The notes beneath the pieces are model-generated. The model had not been told where the DNA came from. It did no database searches and saw only the letters and a list, made by a program, of their open reading frames with translations. Below are positions 54,276-63,859 of a stretch of 64,000 nucleotides of DNA, piece by piece. Position 1 is the first letter of the stretch. The number at the start of each line of letters is the position of its first letter. The stretch lies in assembly GCA_017479885.1 (NCBI GenBank), contig JAFVBR010000025.1:119279-183278 (forward strand). The letters are read 5' to 3'. Source of the stretch: Paludibacteraceae bacterium. Lineage in GTDB: Bacteria; Bacteroidota; Bacteroidia; Bacteroidales; Paludibacteraceae. The position numbers and the translations under genes are program-made.

Positions 54276-57200
54276 ATGAAAAAAATCTTTACATTTCTCG
54301 GTTTGGCGGCATTAACATTGCTGCCTGCCGCAATCAAGGCAGAAGACTATCTGATGCCTAAATGGGGCTATGAGGAAAAGACCATAGCCGCAGGTGAGAC
54401 AATCACCTTCTATGATTTCAACGGGGAGAGCGATATTCCTTCTTCCAGTAGCAGCAACAGCTATAGTACGGTTGTCTTCCGTCCAGCAGAAGCGGGCTAC
54501 GGAATCAACATTGTGTTTGAGTCGATAGAGATGAAGGATGACGGTAGCGGTTGGGTGGCTTATCTGGACGTGTTTGACGGTGTCTTCGACAAGACGTTGG
54601 TGAACGGTGGCACTTATCCGAGTTCTGTCAATGGGAACACTACTCCGTTCTCTCAACTTGCCACTCCCTTGAAGCACTATGAGAACGGCACTTTCTCGAA
54701 TGAGAAATTCCTGTCAGCAGATGCCACAGGTGCTCTGTCTGTTTGTTTCCATTACAGATATGCAGCCCAGATAAGCGGCTGGAAAGCCATTGTTACTGTT
54801 GTCAAAATGCAAGACATGGAACTCAAATCGGCAACAGCATTGTACGATTTCATAGACACTCAGGTATGGAAAGGTAAACAAAATGTGGCTTTTGCAGGTA
54901 TAGACATTGTAGCAGAGGGTAGCGGCAATCCCGACACCTTGCAGAAGATAAGTTTCACCTTGGAGGGTGCTTCGGTGATCGACGCGGCAGGTCTGAAAGT
55001 TTATTCAGGGAAGGCTGCCGACGTGTCGTCACTGGTTGATCTGAATGCGGTGGTCACTGAGAGCGAAGGCGTATATACAGCTACTTTCAATAAGACTTTG
55101 GGCGGTGGTGACAACTATTTCACTATAGGTGGTAATATTCTGTCAACTGCCGAATTCAACGCAACAGCCAAAGTGAATGTTACAGGCATTGAGACCGCCG
55201 GTGGTTTCAAAACCTTCACTCCCGCAACTCCTGTTGAAGTGAAGGTGGCTGCCATGTATCTGATGAGCACGGAGGCCTCTTACGACATTAATCAGGAGAC
55301 TCTCTTCTACGATGACGGCGGCAAAGACGGCAAGCGTAGTAACAGTTTCACCGGTCACGTCACTTTCCGTCCCGCCACAGAGGGTAAGAAAGTGCAAATC
55401 GACTTCAAAACAATATCCTTGTTCTACAATTCTTCTGCAGTGGGCGTAGGCAATCAAGATGTGTTAAAGATATACAACGGCACTACTGTTGACGAGGACA
55501 AACTGCTTTATACTGTCGAAGCTGCCTCAATGAGCAATCTCATTCTGAAGAGCACCAGTGCAGATGGGGCTTTAACTGTTTACCTCAAGACCAACACTCC
55601 TTCGGCCACCATGATGGGTGACGGTTGGGAGGCCGTGGTAAGTGAGTTTACTCCGCAACCGATGGTTGTGAAGACTGTGGAGAACAGCAAGCAGACAGGC
55701 TCAACCATAGCCGCAGGAGCAGAAGACGTTCAGATTGCATCGGTTAAGATTGTAACGGAGAACACCGAGCCGGCATTAGTTCTGAAAGAACTCTCGCTCA
55801 ACACCAACGGCACTTTTGCCCAAATAAGCAAAGTCAAACTCTATTACACGAAGGACAACAAATTCAGCACTGCCAACCTGCTTGGTGAAGTTGCAGTGAG
55901 TGCGGATAAGGTAACTATCAATGCCACAAACGAGATTCAATTCCGCGAAGGCGAAAACTATCTGTGGATAGCCTACGATATTCAAACTCTTGCAGAAAAC
56001 GACAGTAAGGTTGACTTTGTTCCGGAAAAGATAACCTTTACCAACTCCGCAGAACACTCTGCTTTCTCTGCCATCGAAGGCAGTCTGACTATCAAGAATG
56101 TGGCAGTACAGGCTTGCGGAGAGCAAACAATAACCGTGCAGGGCGAGTGGCAATACACTCACACCGTAGCCTCAGGATACAGCAGCAAGTACAAGGCAGA
56201 AAACTGCGACCAGACAATCGTGTTCCGTCCTGCCGCTGCGGGCAATGTCATTCAGATTGACTATGCAGACTTCGATGTATATTATGCTTCGTCATCGTAC
56301 AGCACACGTGCCAAATATATTGTATATGCAGGCACAGGTACAACAGGTGAGAAACTTTGGGAATTGGATGCAAACGGCAAGAAGCCTGTGCAGATTCGCT
56401 CAAACGCTGCTGACGGTGCTCTGACAATTGTTTTCAACCCCAATACGACGAGTACTTATTATACAGGCAACGGCTGGCACGCAACTGTTACGGAATACAC
56501 TCCGCAGAACATGAAAGTTGACAACATAGCAGTTGAGCAGGCCTCTACACGCCTTGTGAAACTCGGAGAGCAGAAGGCTGAAATCCTCAATATCGATATC
56601 AAGACTCTGGGTACACTCAGTCCGCTTACTCTCAACGAAGTGTCTGTCAATCTGAAAGGCTCGGAGCAGAATGTAAGCAAGGTATATCTGATGCAGGACG
56701 ATGTTGTTCTTGCGCAGGCTGATGCCGCCGCTTCTGTCACTCTGACGCTTGCAACAGCACAGGAACTGATAGAATACAGCAATGTATTCACCATTGCCTT
56801 CGACTTGAAAGAAGATGCTACTGTTGACCAGACCGTTGATGCTGTCGTCACTGCAATAAAGACAGGTGAGACCACTGTCAGCGTTACCAACGGTGATCCT
56901 GAAGGCTCACGGCCGATAAAGAACGTGATGCTGCTTCAGGCAGGGGACAACGGCACAATCAATATCGGTGCTACAAGCCTTATGTTCTACGATGACGGCG
57001 GCGCTGACGAGCAATATACTTCCAACTTTGAGGGTTATGTCACATTCAAGCCAGTAAACGAAGGCTATGCTGTCGAGTTGGTATTCAACGACTTTGATAT
57101 TGCATACCTCTCAGGCGACCCGTTCCGCATCTTCTACAGCAATGCTTACGACTCAGAGGCTACGCCGGACAAGAAATACGGCATGTATTCCAAACCTGCA

Positions 57201-60200
57201 GAGAACGAGAGCGTAATCTCCAAGGCTGCTGACGGCTCACTCACTGTTTACGTCAAGATGCCTTCAAGCCGTATGCGCGGTTTCGAGGTGGAGGTGCGTC
57301 AGCATCTGCTCACCAATCTTGCAGTTGATTCTATGGTAGTAAACTCACTTGCACCTGCTCAAGCAACGAAGGGCAGCAGTGATTTGCAACTCTTGCAGGC
57401 GGCTCTGTATGTCTCCGGTGACCGTACACCAATTACCGTCACAGGCTTTGAACAAACGGCTTCTCCGCTTCTGACCGACCGGCATATATATGCTACCGGT
57501 CATTCGGCAACCTTTGCAACCACCACAGAGTTGACAGACAGTTATGTTATCGATGAAAAAGGCGTATATTACTTCTGGTTTGTAGGCGGCATAGATGCCA
57601 ATGCCGAGGTAGGCGACAAGGTATCGCTGCAAATCAACAACCTGGTATGCGGTGAGGTGAAGACTGCTCCTCAGCAAGATGTTGTGGCAAGCGTGAATGT
57701 AGTCAGCGGTGCTCACGGCTACTACCAGATAGGCTCAAGCAACGAAGCCGACTATGCTACTCTGACAGCCGCTATTGCAGCAATCAGCAATATAGGTATG
57801 GACGGCCCGGTTGTTCTTGCAGTAGAGAGCGGCACTTACACCGAGCAGGTTACTATCCCCGAGATCAGCGGTTCGGGTGCTGTCAATACCCTCACCATCC
57901 GTTCACTCACAGGCGACTACAACGATGTGACCTATCAGTACAACGGCAATACGCTTAGTTCCACACAAGGTGTGTTCACTATTGCCGGAACCGACTATGT
58001 AACACTCAAAGGACTCTCGTTCACCAGCAGTTACACCAGCAACCAGACCCCGACGGTGGTTGTTGTCAACAACGCTTCCAATCATGTCACAATTGACAGC
58101 TGCCGCATCTTTGCCGAGCGTTATACCGAATATACCGTTCGTCTGGATTTGCTGCGCGTCGATGCAGGAGAGAATCTCTATAACAACGACTTCGCGCTTA
58201 CCAACAGTGTGCTCGACGGCGGATATATGGGTTTGAATGTCGCCGGTCATAAAGCTGCTGCCGACCCTCTGCAGAAGAACATGCTCATCAAAGGCAACCG
58301 CATTCAGAACCAAGGCCTGCAGATGGTTTACGGTGATGCTGTCAGCAACCTGCAAATCATAGGTAATACTTTCCGCAACGAGGTAAAGAAGAGTTCATGT
58401 GCCGCTATTGACTGGCTCCTTGTCGGTGACACTGCAACCATTTCAGATAATGATATTCTGCTTACTGCGGCCGCTTCCGACAACATCAATTATCAGGCTG
58501 TATATTTCCGTCCCAACTCCTATCAGGACAAGGAAAAAGCCGTAATCAAAATCGTCAACAATGTGATTAACGCCCGGAATGCGTCAACCTATGCTTCGTA
58601 CGCTATCAACTTCAACACCAATATGCCGAAACTGCTGGTTGCTCACAACACTGTTGTTCTCAATTCGGAAGGTGCAGCTGCATCGCCGTTCTACATTCAA
58701 GAGGCACCCGTAGCGGGCTCGCGCTTCGTGAACAACATCTTCCAGGCAACAAGCAAGGGCTACGCCGTTCGCTACAGAAATACTGCTTCCATCAACAGCA
58801 ATATAACATACGAGCATAACATTGTCTTCACACCCGAAGGCAATACGTTTGGTGCTGTATCAGCAGTTGAGTCGTTCGACAAATGGAAAACAGCCGTTGG
58901 TGCAACCGATGAACAGGGCAACCTCAATGAGGCGGTTGTCTTCGCTTCTGAAAACCTGCTCTTGCCCAAGCAGACCAACGAAGGTCATCTGCTGACTGCC
59001 GCTGTGCTTGACTTTGTCACTACCGACATCACAGGCAAACAGCGTTCCGCTACTCCTACCATCGGCGCTTACGAATATGACCCCGATATGTTCGTTATTC
59101 CACAGATGGCAACAGGCTATCCTGTCGTTCAGAACATCAAAGACGTGAAGGCCGACATTGTGCTTAAGACCAACAACCTCGGTACTGCCAAAGTTCTCGT
59201 TCTCAATGCTGATGCACAAGCACCTGCATTGGGCGATGTGCTTAACACTGGTGCAGAAGTGACTCTGAATAAAAATGCAGAGACAGTGTTTACTGCCGAA
59301 GGTCTGACAGAAGAAACATCATACAAGGCATATATAGTTACTCTCTCACCGTTATCAGAGGCTGACACTGTGCTCATAACAACCGACATCTTCACCACTG
59401 CCTGGACTCTGCGCCCTGTGGAACTCAAGCCTATTGATTCACAATATGTCAGCGAGAGTGCATCTGTCACCCTCGTAGCCGAACTTGAGCAAGAATACGA
59501 ACAGGCTAAACCATACTCATTCCTGTGGTACAACGTATTCGGAGATACACTGGCAAGCAAAGATACACTCACTATCAATGCCGACAAGACTGCAGAATAC
59601 GTGGTTGTGGCAACCGACAAATACGGTCAGACTGCCACTCTCTCAACTTCTGTACTGGTAAGCAAGCAGGCTGAAATGGCTGGATTCGAGGAATACAAGT
59701 TGGCGGCACCGCAAAACAAATATGTTGAAGACGCATGGGCTGACTATACTCCAACTTGGCTCTACAGCGGCACTTACTCATTTGCCAACACGCCAAACAA
59801 GTATTATAATGCTTTCAACGGCTATGCCGTCTGCTCCGACAATTCGGCAGAGTATTCAGGCAACTATATGCTCGACCAATTCCGTTCTGCAGCCGGAGGT
59901 GCATACGAAGGTCAGAACTTCGCCATTGCCTACTATAGTGCTCCGTCGCCCGCTTGGGGATTCGCAGGCTACAAAGACACCATTCGTTTGACCAACACCG
60001 ATGAACCTCAGGTAATAAGCGGATTCTATGTAACAAACACCGCTTACACCTACGGCAACATCATCAACGGTGACTATGCCAATCCCGCTTTCGGAGTAAA
60101 AGACTCTACAGGTGCACCGCAGAAAGACTACTTGAAACTTACCGTTTATGGCTACAACGGCATGACACGCGTCGGAACAAAAGACTTCTATCTCGCCGAC

Positions 60201-60884
60201 TATCGTGACGATGACCCCGATGAACACTACGCTCTCGACACATGGCAGTGGCTCAGCCTTGCTGAACTCGGTGCTGTCACTGAACTGCAGTTCGAGATGT
60301 TCACTACCAAGTCCAATGACTACGGATTCACCACTCCTACCTATTTCGCACTCGACAACTTCGGAGGCAAGTGCAGGGTTGACACGGTTGAGACTATAGT
60401 CATCTATACAGAGGTAGATAACATAAATCTCGATAATTATTTCACGCTCGAAGACAAGGGCAATGCAGTCTATGATGCAGTAGAAGAGACTCTTACTGAT
60501 GCCACCTACACTATTTCGGGTAATCTGCTGCAGGTTAAGGCTACTCAGAAAGGAGCAAAAGCTGTTCTTGTTATTCGCAGGACACAGAGAGGCAAACAGC
60601 AGTTCAAACAAATCACAGTGGAGCGCAGCGGCACCGGCACTGCTGTGGAGAACGATGCCAATAGTGATTCCGTTTATCCTACATTGTTCTCTGACAGGCT
60701 GTTTGTTGATACCTACTCCGGCAACTGCATGATTGAAGTGTTTGCTGCAGACGGAAGAAAAGTTCTCTGCATGAACACTGCAGGCAACGCTGTTATAAAT
60801 ACCGGTGCTTGGCAACAAGGCCATTATATTGTAAGAGTAACCTCCGAACAGATGGTAACAGTAAGACCTGTTATCAAACAATAA
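54276..60884 (+). CDS. giant T9SS surface protein with DUF4465-like domain
   Basis: A 2202-residue exported protein with signal MKKIFTFLGLAALTLLPAA. Residues about 22-1145 form four alternating pairs: a CUB-like domain (with FYDDGG, VTFRP and DGALTV motifs) and a sialidase-N-like beta domain. A right-handed beta-helix spans about 1148-1600 with repeated short strand motifs. A DUF4465-like domain follows at 1801-2022, ending NDYGFTTPTYFALDNFGG. The last 78 residues are a T9SS type A sorting domain (YPTLFSDRLFV to VRPVIKQ), so it should be secreted and anchored outside. It is 18 nt after the surface protein and follows riboswitch 1. Confidence 0.85.
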   Translation: MKKIFTFLGLAALTLLPAAIKAEDYLMPKWGYEEKTIAAGETITFYDFNGESDIPSSSSSNSYSTVVFRPAEAGYGINIVFESIEMKDDGSGWVAYLDVFDGVFDKTLVNGGTYPSSVNGNTTPFSQLATPLKHYENGTFSNEKFLSADATGALSVCFHYRYAAQISGWKAIVTVVKMQDMELKSATALYDFIDTQVWKGKQNVAFAGIDIVAEGSGNPDTLQKISFTLEGASVIDAAGLKVYSGKAADVSSLVDLNAVVTESEGVYTATFNKTLGGGDNYFTIGGNILSTAEFNATAKVNVTGIETAGGFKTFTPATPVEVKVAAMYLMSTEASYDINQETLFYDDGGKDGKRSNSFTGHVTFRPATEGKKVQIDFKTISLFYNSSAVGVGNQDVLKIYNGTTVDEDKLLYTVEAASMSNLILKSTSADGALTVYLKTNTPSATMMGDGWEAVVSEFTPQPMVVKTVENSKQTGSTIAAGAEDVQIASVKIVTENTEPALVLKELSLNTNGTFAQISKVKLYYTKDNKFSTANLLGEVAVSADKVTINATNEIQFREGENYLWIAYDIQTLAENDSKVDFVPEKITFTNSAEHSAFSAIEGSLTIKNVAVQACGEQTITVQGEWQYTHTVASGYSSKYKAENCDQTIVFRPAAAGNVIQIDYADFDVYYASSSYSTRAKYIVYAGTGTTGEKLWELDANGKKPVQIRSNAADGALTIVFNPNTTSTYYTGNGWHATVTEYTPQNMKVDNIAVEQASTRLVKLGEQKAEILNIDIKTLGTLSPLTLNEVSVNLKGSEQNVSKVYLMQDDVVLAQADAAASVTLTLATAQELIEYSNVFTIAFDLKEDATVDQTVDAVVTAIKTGETTVSVTNGDPEGSRPIKNVMLLQAGDNGTINIGATSLMFYDDGGADEQYTSNFEGYVTFKPVNEGYAVELVFNDFDIAYLSGDPFRIFYSNAYDSEATPDKKYGMYSKPAENESVISKAADGSLTVYVKMPSSRMRGFEVEVRQHLLTNLAVDSMVVNSLAPAQATKGSSDLQLLQAALYVSGDRTPITVTGFEQTASPLLTDRHIYATGHSATFATTTELTDSYVIDEKGVYYFWFVGGIDANAEVGDKVSLQINNLVCGEVKTAPQQDVVASVNVVSGAHGYYQIGSSNEADYATLTAAIAAISNIGMDGPVVLAVESGTYTEQVTIPEISGSGAVNTLTIRSLTGDYNDVTYQYNGNTLSSTQGVFTIAGTDYVTLKGLSFTSSYTSNQTPTVVVVNNASNHVTIDSCRIFAERYTEYTVRLDLLRVDAGENLYNNDFALTNSVLDGGYMGLNVAGHKAAADPLQKNMLIKGNRIQNQGLQMVYGDAVSNLQIIGNTFRNEVKKSSCAAIDWLLVGDTATISDNDILLTAAASDNINYQAVYFRPNSYQDKEKAVIKIVNNVINARNASTYASYAINFNTNMPKLLVAHNTVVLNSEGAAASPFYIQEAPVAGSRFVNNIFQATSKGYAVRYRNTASINSNITYEHNIVFTPEGNTFGAVSAVESFDKWKTAVGATDEQGNLNEAVVFASENLLLPKQTNEGHLLTAAVLDFVTTDITGKQRSATPTIGAYEYDPDMFVIPQMATGYPVVQNIKDVKADIVLKTNNLGTAKVLVLNADAQAPALGDVLNTGAEVTLNKNAETVFTAEGLTEETSYKAYIVTLSPLSEADTVLITTDIFTTAWTLRPVELKPIDSQYVSESASVTLVAELEQEYEQAKPYSFLWYNVFGDTLASKDTLTINADKTAEYVVVATDKYGQTATLSTSVLVSKQAEMAGFEEYKLAAPQNKYVEDAWADYTPTWLYSGTYSFANTPNKYYNAFNGYAVCSDNSAEYSGNYMLDQFRSAAGGAYEGQNFAIAYYSAPSPAWGFAGYKDTIRLTNTDEPQVISGFYVTNTAYTYGNIINGDYANPAFGVKDSTGAPQKDYLKLTVYGYNGMTRVGTKDFYLADYRDDDPDEHYALDTWQWLSLAELGAVTELQFEMFTTKSNDYGFTTPTYFALDNFGGKCRVDTVETIVIYTEVDNINLDNYFTLEDKGNAVYDAVEETLTDATYTISGNLLQVKATQKGAKAVLVIRRTQRGKQQFKQITVERSGTGTAVENDANSDSVYPTLFSDRLFVDTYSGNCMIEVFAADGRKVLCMNTAGNAVINTGAWQQGHYIVRVTSEQMVTVRPVIKQ

Positions 60885-60902
60885 TAATCAGAAAACATAA
60901 AT

Positions 60903-60980
60903 AACGCACAACGTTTTCTGCCAATACCACATGTGCGTTATCCGAAGAAGCCGCCTCACACTGCAGACGGCTTCTTTTTT
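60903..60980 (+). terminator. terminator after the giant protein
   Basis: A 9-bp stem (AAGAAGCCG, 60945-60953, with CGGCTTCTT at 60968-60976) with a 14-nt loop is followed by a T run. A separate 8-bp hairpin AACGCACA...TGTGCGTT (60903-60910 with 60932-60939) precedes it. Confidence 0.8.
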
Positions 60981-60991
60981 ATTAATTTTGT

Positions 60992-61021
60992 TTTGCATTT
61001 TAAGAATTTATTGTACCTTTG
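60992..61021 (+). promoter_or_regulatory. promoter of the second cobalamin riboswitch transcript
   Basis: TTTG at 60992-60995 and TACCTTTG at 61014-61021 are spaced 18 nt apart. The riboswitch begins shortly after. Confidence 0.6.
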
Positions 61022-61039
61022 CAACCGCTAACAAGCAAT

Positions 61040-61300
61040 TATGGTTCCTCATGCGTTGCCGATGCCTGAGGACAAAAGGGAAGAATGTGCGAATCATTCG
61101 CTGTCCCGCAGCCGTAAGTCTCATGTAATGCATAATTCATAATGCATAGTTCATAATGAATGCGTTGCAAACCTTGTTTTGAAAATCAAGTTTGCCACTG
61201 TCTCTCAACCGACGGATGGGAAGGCACAAAGACGAGGGAGACAAGCCGGAAGACCTGCCATAAGAGCCAACTGATTTGTGAGTCCTCGAGGATTGGGACA
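61040..61300 (+). promoter_or_regulatory. cobalamin riboswitch 2
   Basis: The same core as riboswitch 1 (AAAAGGGAAGAATGTGCG to CCGCAGCCGTAAG) lies at 61074-61117, and the B12 box GCCGGAAGACCTGCC at 61245-61259. The AT-rich repeat arm is again present. A platform hairpin GTCC...GGAC (61282-61299) lies just before the ATG at 61309. The copies differ around the core but share the conserved pieces, so they look duplicated. Confidence 0.9.
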
Positions 61301-61308
61301 CAAGTATT

Positions 61309-62160
61309 ATGAATGAAAAAGTAAACGTTTTCTGCCTGTTTTTGCTCTGTATTTCTGCAGCGTTCTTTTCTTGTGCACCAACCGCGAGTGACCCTGAAAT
61401 CAACGTCAAAACCGACTCCGTCATCGTCTATGACTATCGTCCTGTCATGGGACAGTTTGTCAATGTGCTGCCTCAATATGAGGAAGGTGACGACCAAAGA
61501 GCCATGAACCTCAAGGCACAGCAGTCGCTCAGGCAAGGTTCAGTCATCACGCTTGGAGGTTTTGGCGGATATGTCACTCTCGGACTCGGCAAGCAGATAG
61601 ACAATACGCCTGACCAACGCGACTTTCGCGTATTGGGCAATGCTTTCGCATCTGCAACCAATAGTAGTGTAGGCAACAGCGAACCCGGGGTAGTGTGGGT
61701 CAGCCGCGATGACAACGGTAACGGCATACCTGATGACACGTGGTATGAACTCGCAGGCTCGGAGTATTACAAAGAAGAGACACAGCACGGCTACACCAAG
61801 ACTTGGCACCGCTCCGATACTACCATGCGCAATTCTTTCCACCGGCAGCCTTATTTCCCCATGTGGATTGCTGACTCGGTGATGTGTGTCACAGGCACAC
61901 TGCTCGCCTCACACAAAGTGATAGAAGAAGGCACTATAGCACAGCAGATACTCGACTACGGATATGCCGACAACCATCCCAACATCGATACCATCGGTAC
62001 CGCCTTCGACCTTGACTGGGCGGTGGACTCCGATGGCAGCCCGCACCCGCTCGACAAGTGTCACTTCGTACGCATCGTAACTGCTGTTGACGAGGTCTAT
62101 CCCATGATAGGAGAACTATCAACAGAAGTAGCAGGATTAGAGATTATAGAAAACAAATAA
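61309..62160 (+). CDS. cobalamin-regulated surface lipoprotein, paralogue of 53124-54257
   Basis: A 283-residue lipoprotein (lipobox AFFSC, Cys22). It shares with the other paralogue GQFVNVLPQYEEGD, GGFGGYVTLGL, SEPGVVWVSRDDNGNG, PDDTWYELAGSEY and GYADNHPN. It lacks that paralogue's C-terminal tail and ends at LEIIENK. Lying directly after riboswitch 2 and before a DUF4465-like lipoprotein, it is predicted to take part in B12 capture at the surface. Confidence 0.8.
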   Translation: MNEKVNVFCLFLLCISAAFFSCAPTASDPEINVKTDSVIVYDYRPVMGQFVNVLPQYEEGDDQRAMNLKAQQSLRQGSVITLGGFGGYVTLGLGKQIDNTPDQRDFRVLGNAFASATNSSVGNSEPGVVWVSRDDNGNGIPDDTWYELAGSEYYKEETQHGYTKTWHRSDTTMRNSFHRQPYFPMWIADSVMCVTGTLLASHKVIEEGTIAQQILDYGYADNHPNIDTIGTAFDLDWAVDSDGSPHPLDKCHFVRIVTAVDEVYPMIGELSTEVAGLEIIENK

Positions 62161-62199
62161 CAACATACACAACTAAATAACAACTAAAAACAAACAACA

Positions 62200-63015
62200 A
62201 TGAAAAAAACTATCTATGGCGTAGCAGTGCTCATGACAGTACTCTTCGCAAGTTGCAACTCCACAAAAGAGCCTACCATCTGGACTCTTGACCTCACCCA
62301 GCCGACCTCTGCCGTTGAGTACGATGACAACGGGCTCTGGAAAGACACTTACAACAAACAGGCCGCTCCGCTCATGTCGCAATGCTTCACTTTCCTGCAT
62401 TACGGCGAAGTAGTGGAAGTCTATAATGACGACAATGAGTTCCAGTACAGTTACAGTTACTACATGGGCTTCGTACCAAGCAAGAATGCAGAGGCCAAGG
62501 CCGACAACCCCGAAGCTTGTGTCGCCAAGGGAGGAATCAAAGGCGAAGGTACACCCTATATGATTGCATACTGGGGAGATTTCTATGATGAAGGTACCGA
62601 GTATCGCACCTGCGACATAGTATTCGACAAAGGCAAAGCTGACTCCTATATACCTCAGGAAGTGTATATATGCAACTCCGCACGCGTGGCTGATGTTGTC
62701 AAAAACGCTGTGCCCGCTGCATCCTACGACCCGAGAGCATTCAAAAACGGCGACTACCTACGCCTCTCTATTCTCGCTCTCGATGAGAATCTTAAAAAGA
62801 TGGAAGGAACAGAAGTGGTTTACTACCTCGCCGATTTCCGTAATGGCAACACTTTCGTCAACGAGGACTGGGAGCGAATCGACCTCTCCAAACTCGGACC
62901 ATGCTACGGCATCACTTTCAAGATGGAATCGACCGACAAAAACGATTATGGCTTCCTTACACCGACCTATTTCGCACTTGACGGACTCGCAGTACAGCCA
63001 CAGTGGGCAAAATAA
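62200..63015 (+). CDS. DUF4465-like lipoprotein
   Basis: A 271-residue lipoprotein (lipobox FASC, Cys19) with a DUF4465-like domain covering most of the protein, ending NDYGFLTPTYFALDGLAVQ, the same ending as the domain in the giant T9SS protein. Domains of this type recur in riboswitch-controlled cobalamin loci of gut Bacteroides, and a B12-binding surface lipoprotein family, BtuH, is known from such loci; whether it is the same domain I cannot confirm. It is 39 nt after the surface lipoprotein and is followed by a strong terminator. Confidence 0.8.
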   Translation: MKKTIYGVAVLMTVLFASCNSTKEPTIWTLDLTQPTSAVEYDDNGLWKDTYNKQAAPLMSQCFTFLHYGEVVEVYNDDNEFQYSYSYYMGFVPSKNAEAKADNPEACVAKGGIKGEGTPYMIAYWGDFYDEGTEYRTCDIVFDKGKADSYIPQEVYICNSARVADVVKNAVPAASYDPRAFKNGDYLRLSILALDENLKKMEGTEVVYYLADFRNGNTFVNEDWERIDLSKLGPCYGITFKMESTDKNDYGFLTPTYFALDGLAVQPQWAK

Positions 63016-63041
63016 CTGCCTTTGATGACACAATATGATTA

Positions 63042-63074
63042 ATCAAGCCCCGGACTCCCCGGGGCTTGATTTTG
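63042..63074 (+). terminator. rho-independent terminator after the DUF4465-like gene
   Basis: A perfect 12-bp GC-rich stem (63042-63053 with 63059-63070) with a 5-nt loop is followed by TTTGTT. It closes the second riboswitch unit. Confidence 0.88.
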
Positions 63075-63075
63075 T

Positions 63076-63475
63076 TATTCAGATTATTGTAGGGCGGCGG
63101 TTTTGCCCTGTCTTGCGCGTGGCCGCTCCGTGTGACAGCAGAAAATATTCCTCCCCCCTTAGCGAAAAGGCTTCGCTTCGCAGAAACCGCAAAAGGCTTC
63201 GCTCCGCCTTTTCGCTTGCCATGCGGCTCTCATGTTATTCACTATTCGCTATTAACTATTAACTATTAACTATTCGCTATTAACTCTTAACTATTCACTA
63301 TTAACTCTTCGCTAATCGCATGCATATGCGAGTATGTATGCGATTATTCTATGTGAAACAATGTAACAATGTAACAATGCTGAGCATTGTTTTATGTGTC
63401 AGAATGTCAGAATGTCAGAAAGTGACTATCTGTCAGCTGACGGACAAACCACCGTACATAGCGGAGGCGCAAAGC
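63076..63475. other. gene-free stretch with hairpins
   Basis: No gene is supported in these 400 nt; short reading frames at 63035-63262 and 63320-63526 have no signal or family features. It holds the AGCGAAAAGGC inverted repeat (63161-63171 with 63206-63216), a heptamer array, AATCGCAT...ATGCGATT and ACAATGC/GCATTGT hairpins near 63310-63395, AATGTCAG triplets near 63405, and a GGAGGCGC hairpin at 63463-63492. Confidence 0.6.
63235..63318. repeat. heptamer tandem repeat (CTATTAA type)
   Basis: Twelve 7-nt units run without a break, the consensus CTATTAA with CTATTCG, CTCTTAA and CTATTCA variants. The period is exactly 7 nt over 84 nt. Confidence 0.85.
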
Positions 63476-63859
63476 CTACGCAATGCGCCTCCTAACTCTT
63501 ACTATGATTATTGCCAACGATATTAACACTATTGCCGCTGTCGTCGCTAACGACCACCAGCACCATTTCGGTATCACTTTCTTCTCCACAACCGTCTCCA
63601 CCAGTCGCTCACGCTCCTGTACCAACGTGTCAACACGCTCCACATAGCGGTCTTTATACTCTGTACGCCACCGCTCTCGATACACTGTGTCACGAGCAAC
63701 GCGATACACAATGCTGTCACGAATAACAATACTGTCTTTGCCATACTCCTGTCTCCTTTCTGTTTTAATATCCGAAAGTGCCTCTGTCAGGGTTTGCTGA
63801 TTTCGGCAACTTGCCGTCAGCACTATCACTATCGGTAATACATATATAAATCTCTTCAT
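63476..63859 (-). CDS. spanin-like lipoprotein
   Basis: A 127-residue lipoprotein (lipobox TASC, Cys18) with a long charged coiled region (repeated RD/YRE segments, e.g. DSIVYRVARDTVYRERW), then a C-terminal membrane helix at about 100-121 and a basic end (RVRRRIA). Being lipidated at the N-terminus and membrane-spanning at the C-terminus recalls unimolecular spanins. Its first 95 nt lie inside the 3' end of the DUF5675-like gene in another frame. A phage or domesticated lysis origin is inferred. Confidence 0.6.
   Translation of the reverse strand: MKRFIYVLPIVIVLTASCRNQQTLTEALSDIKTERRQEYGKDSIVIRDSIVYRVARDTVYRERWRTEYKDRYVERVDTLVQERERLVETVVEKKVIPKWCWWSLATTAAIVLISLAIIIVRVRRRIA

Noticed and set aside
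59856-60881. 341-codon open frame antisense to the giant T9SS protein
   Set aside because: The sense frame carries DUF4465-like and sorting-domain motifs here; the antisense frame has none.
63035-63526. Short plus-strand reading frames at 63035-63262 and 63320-63526
   Set aside because: They cross a terminator, hairpins or tandem repeats and show no protein-like features.
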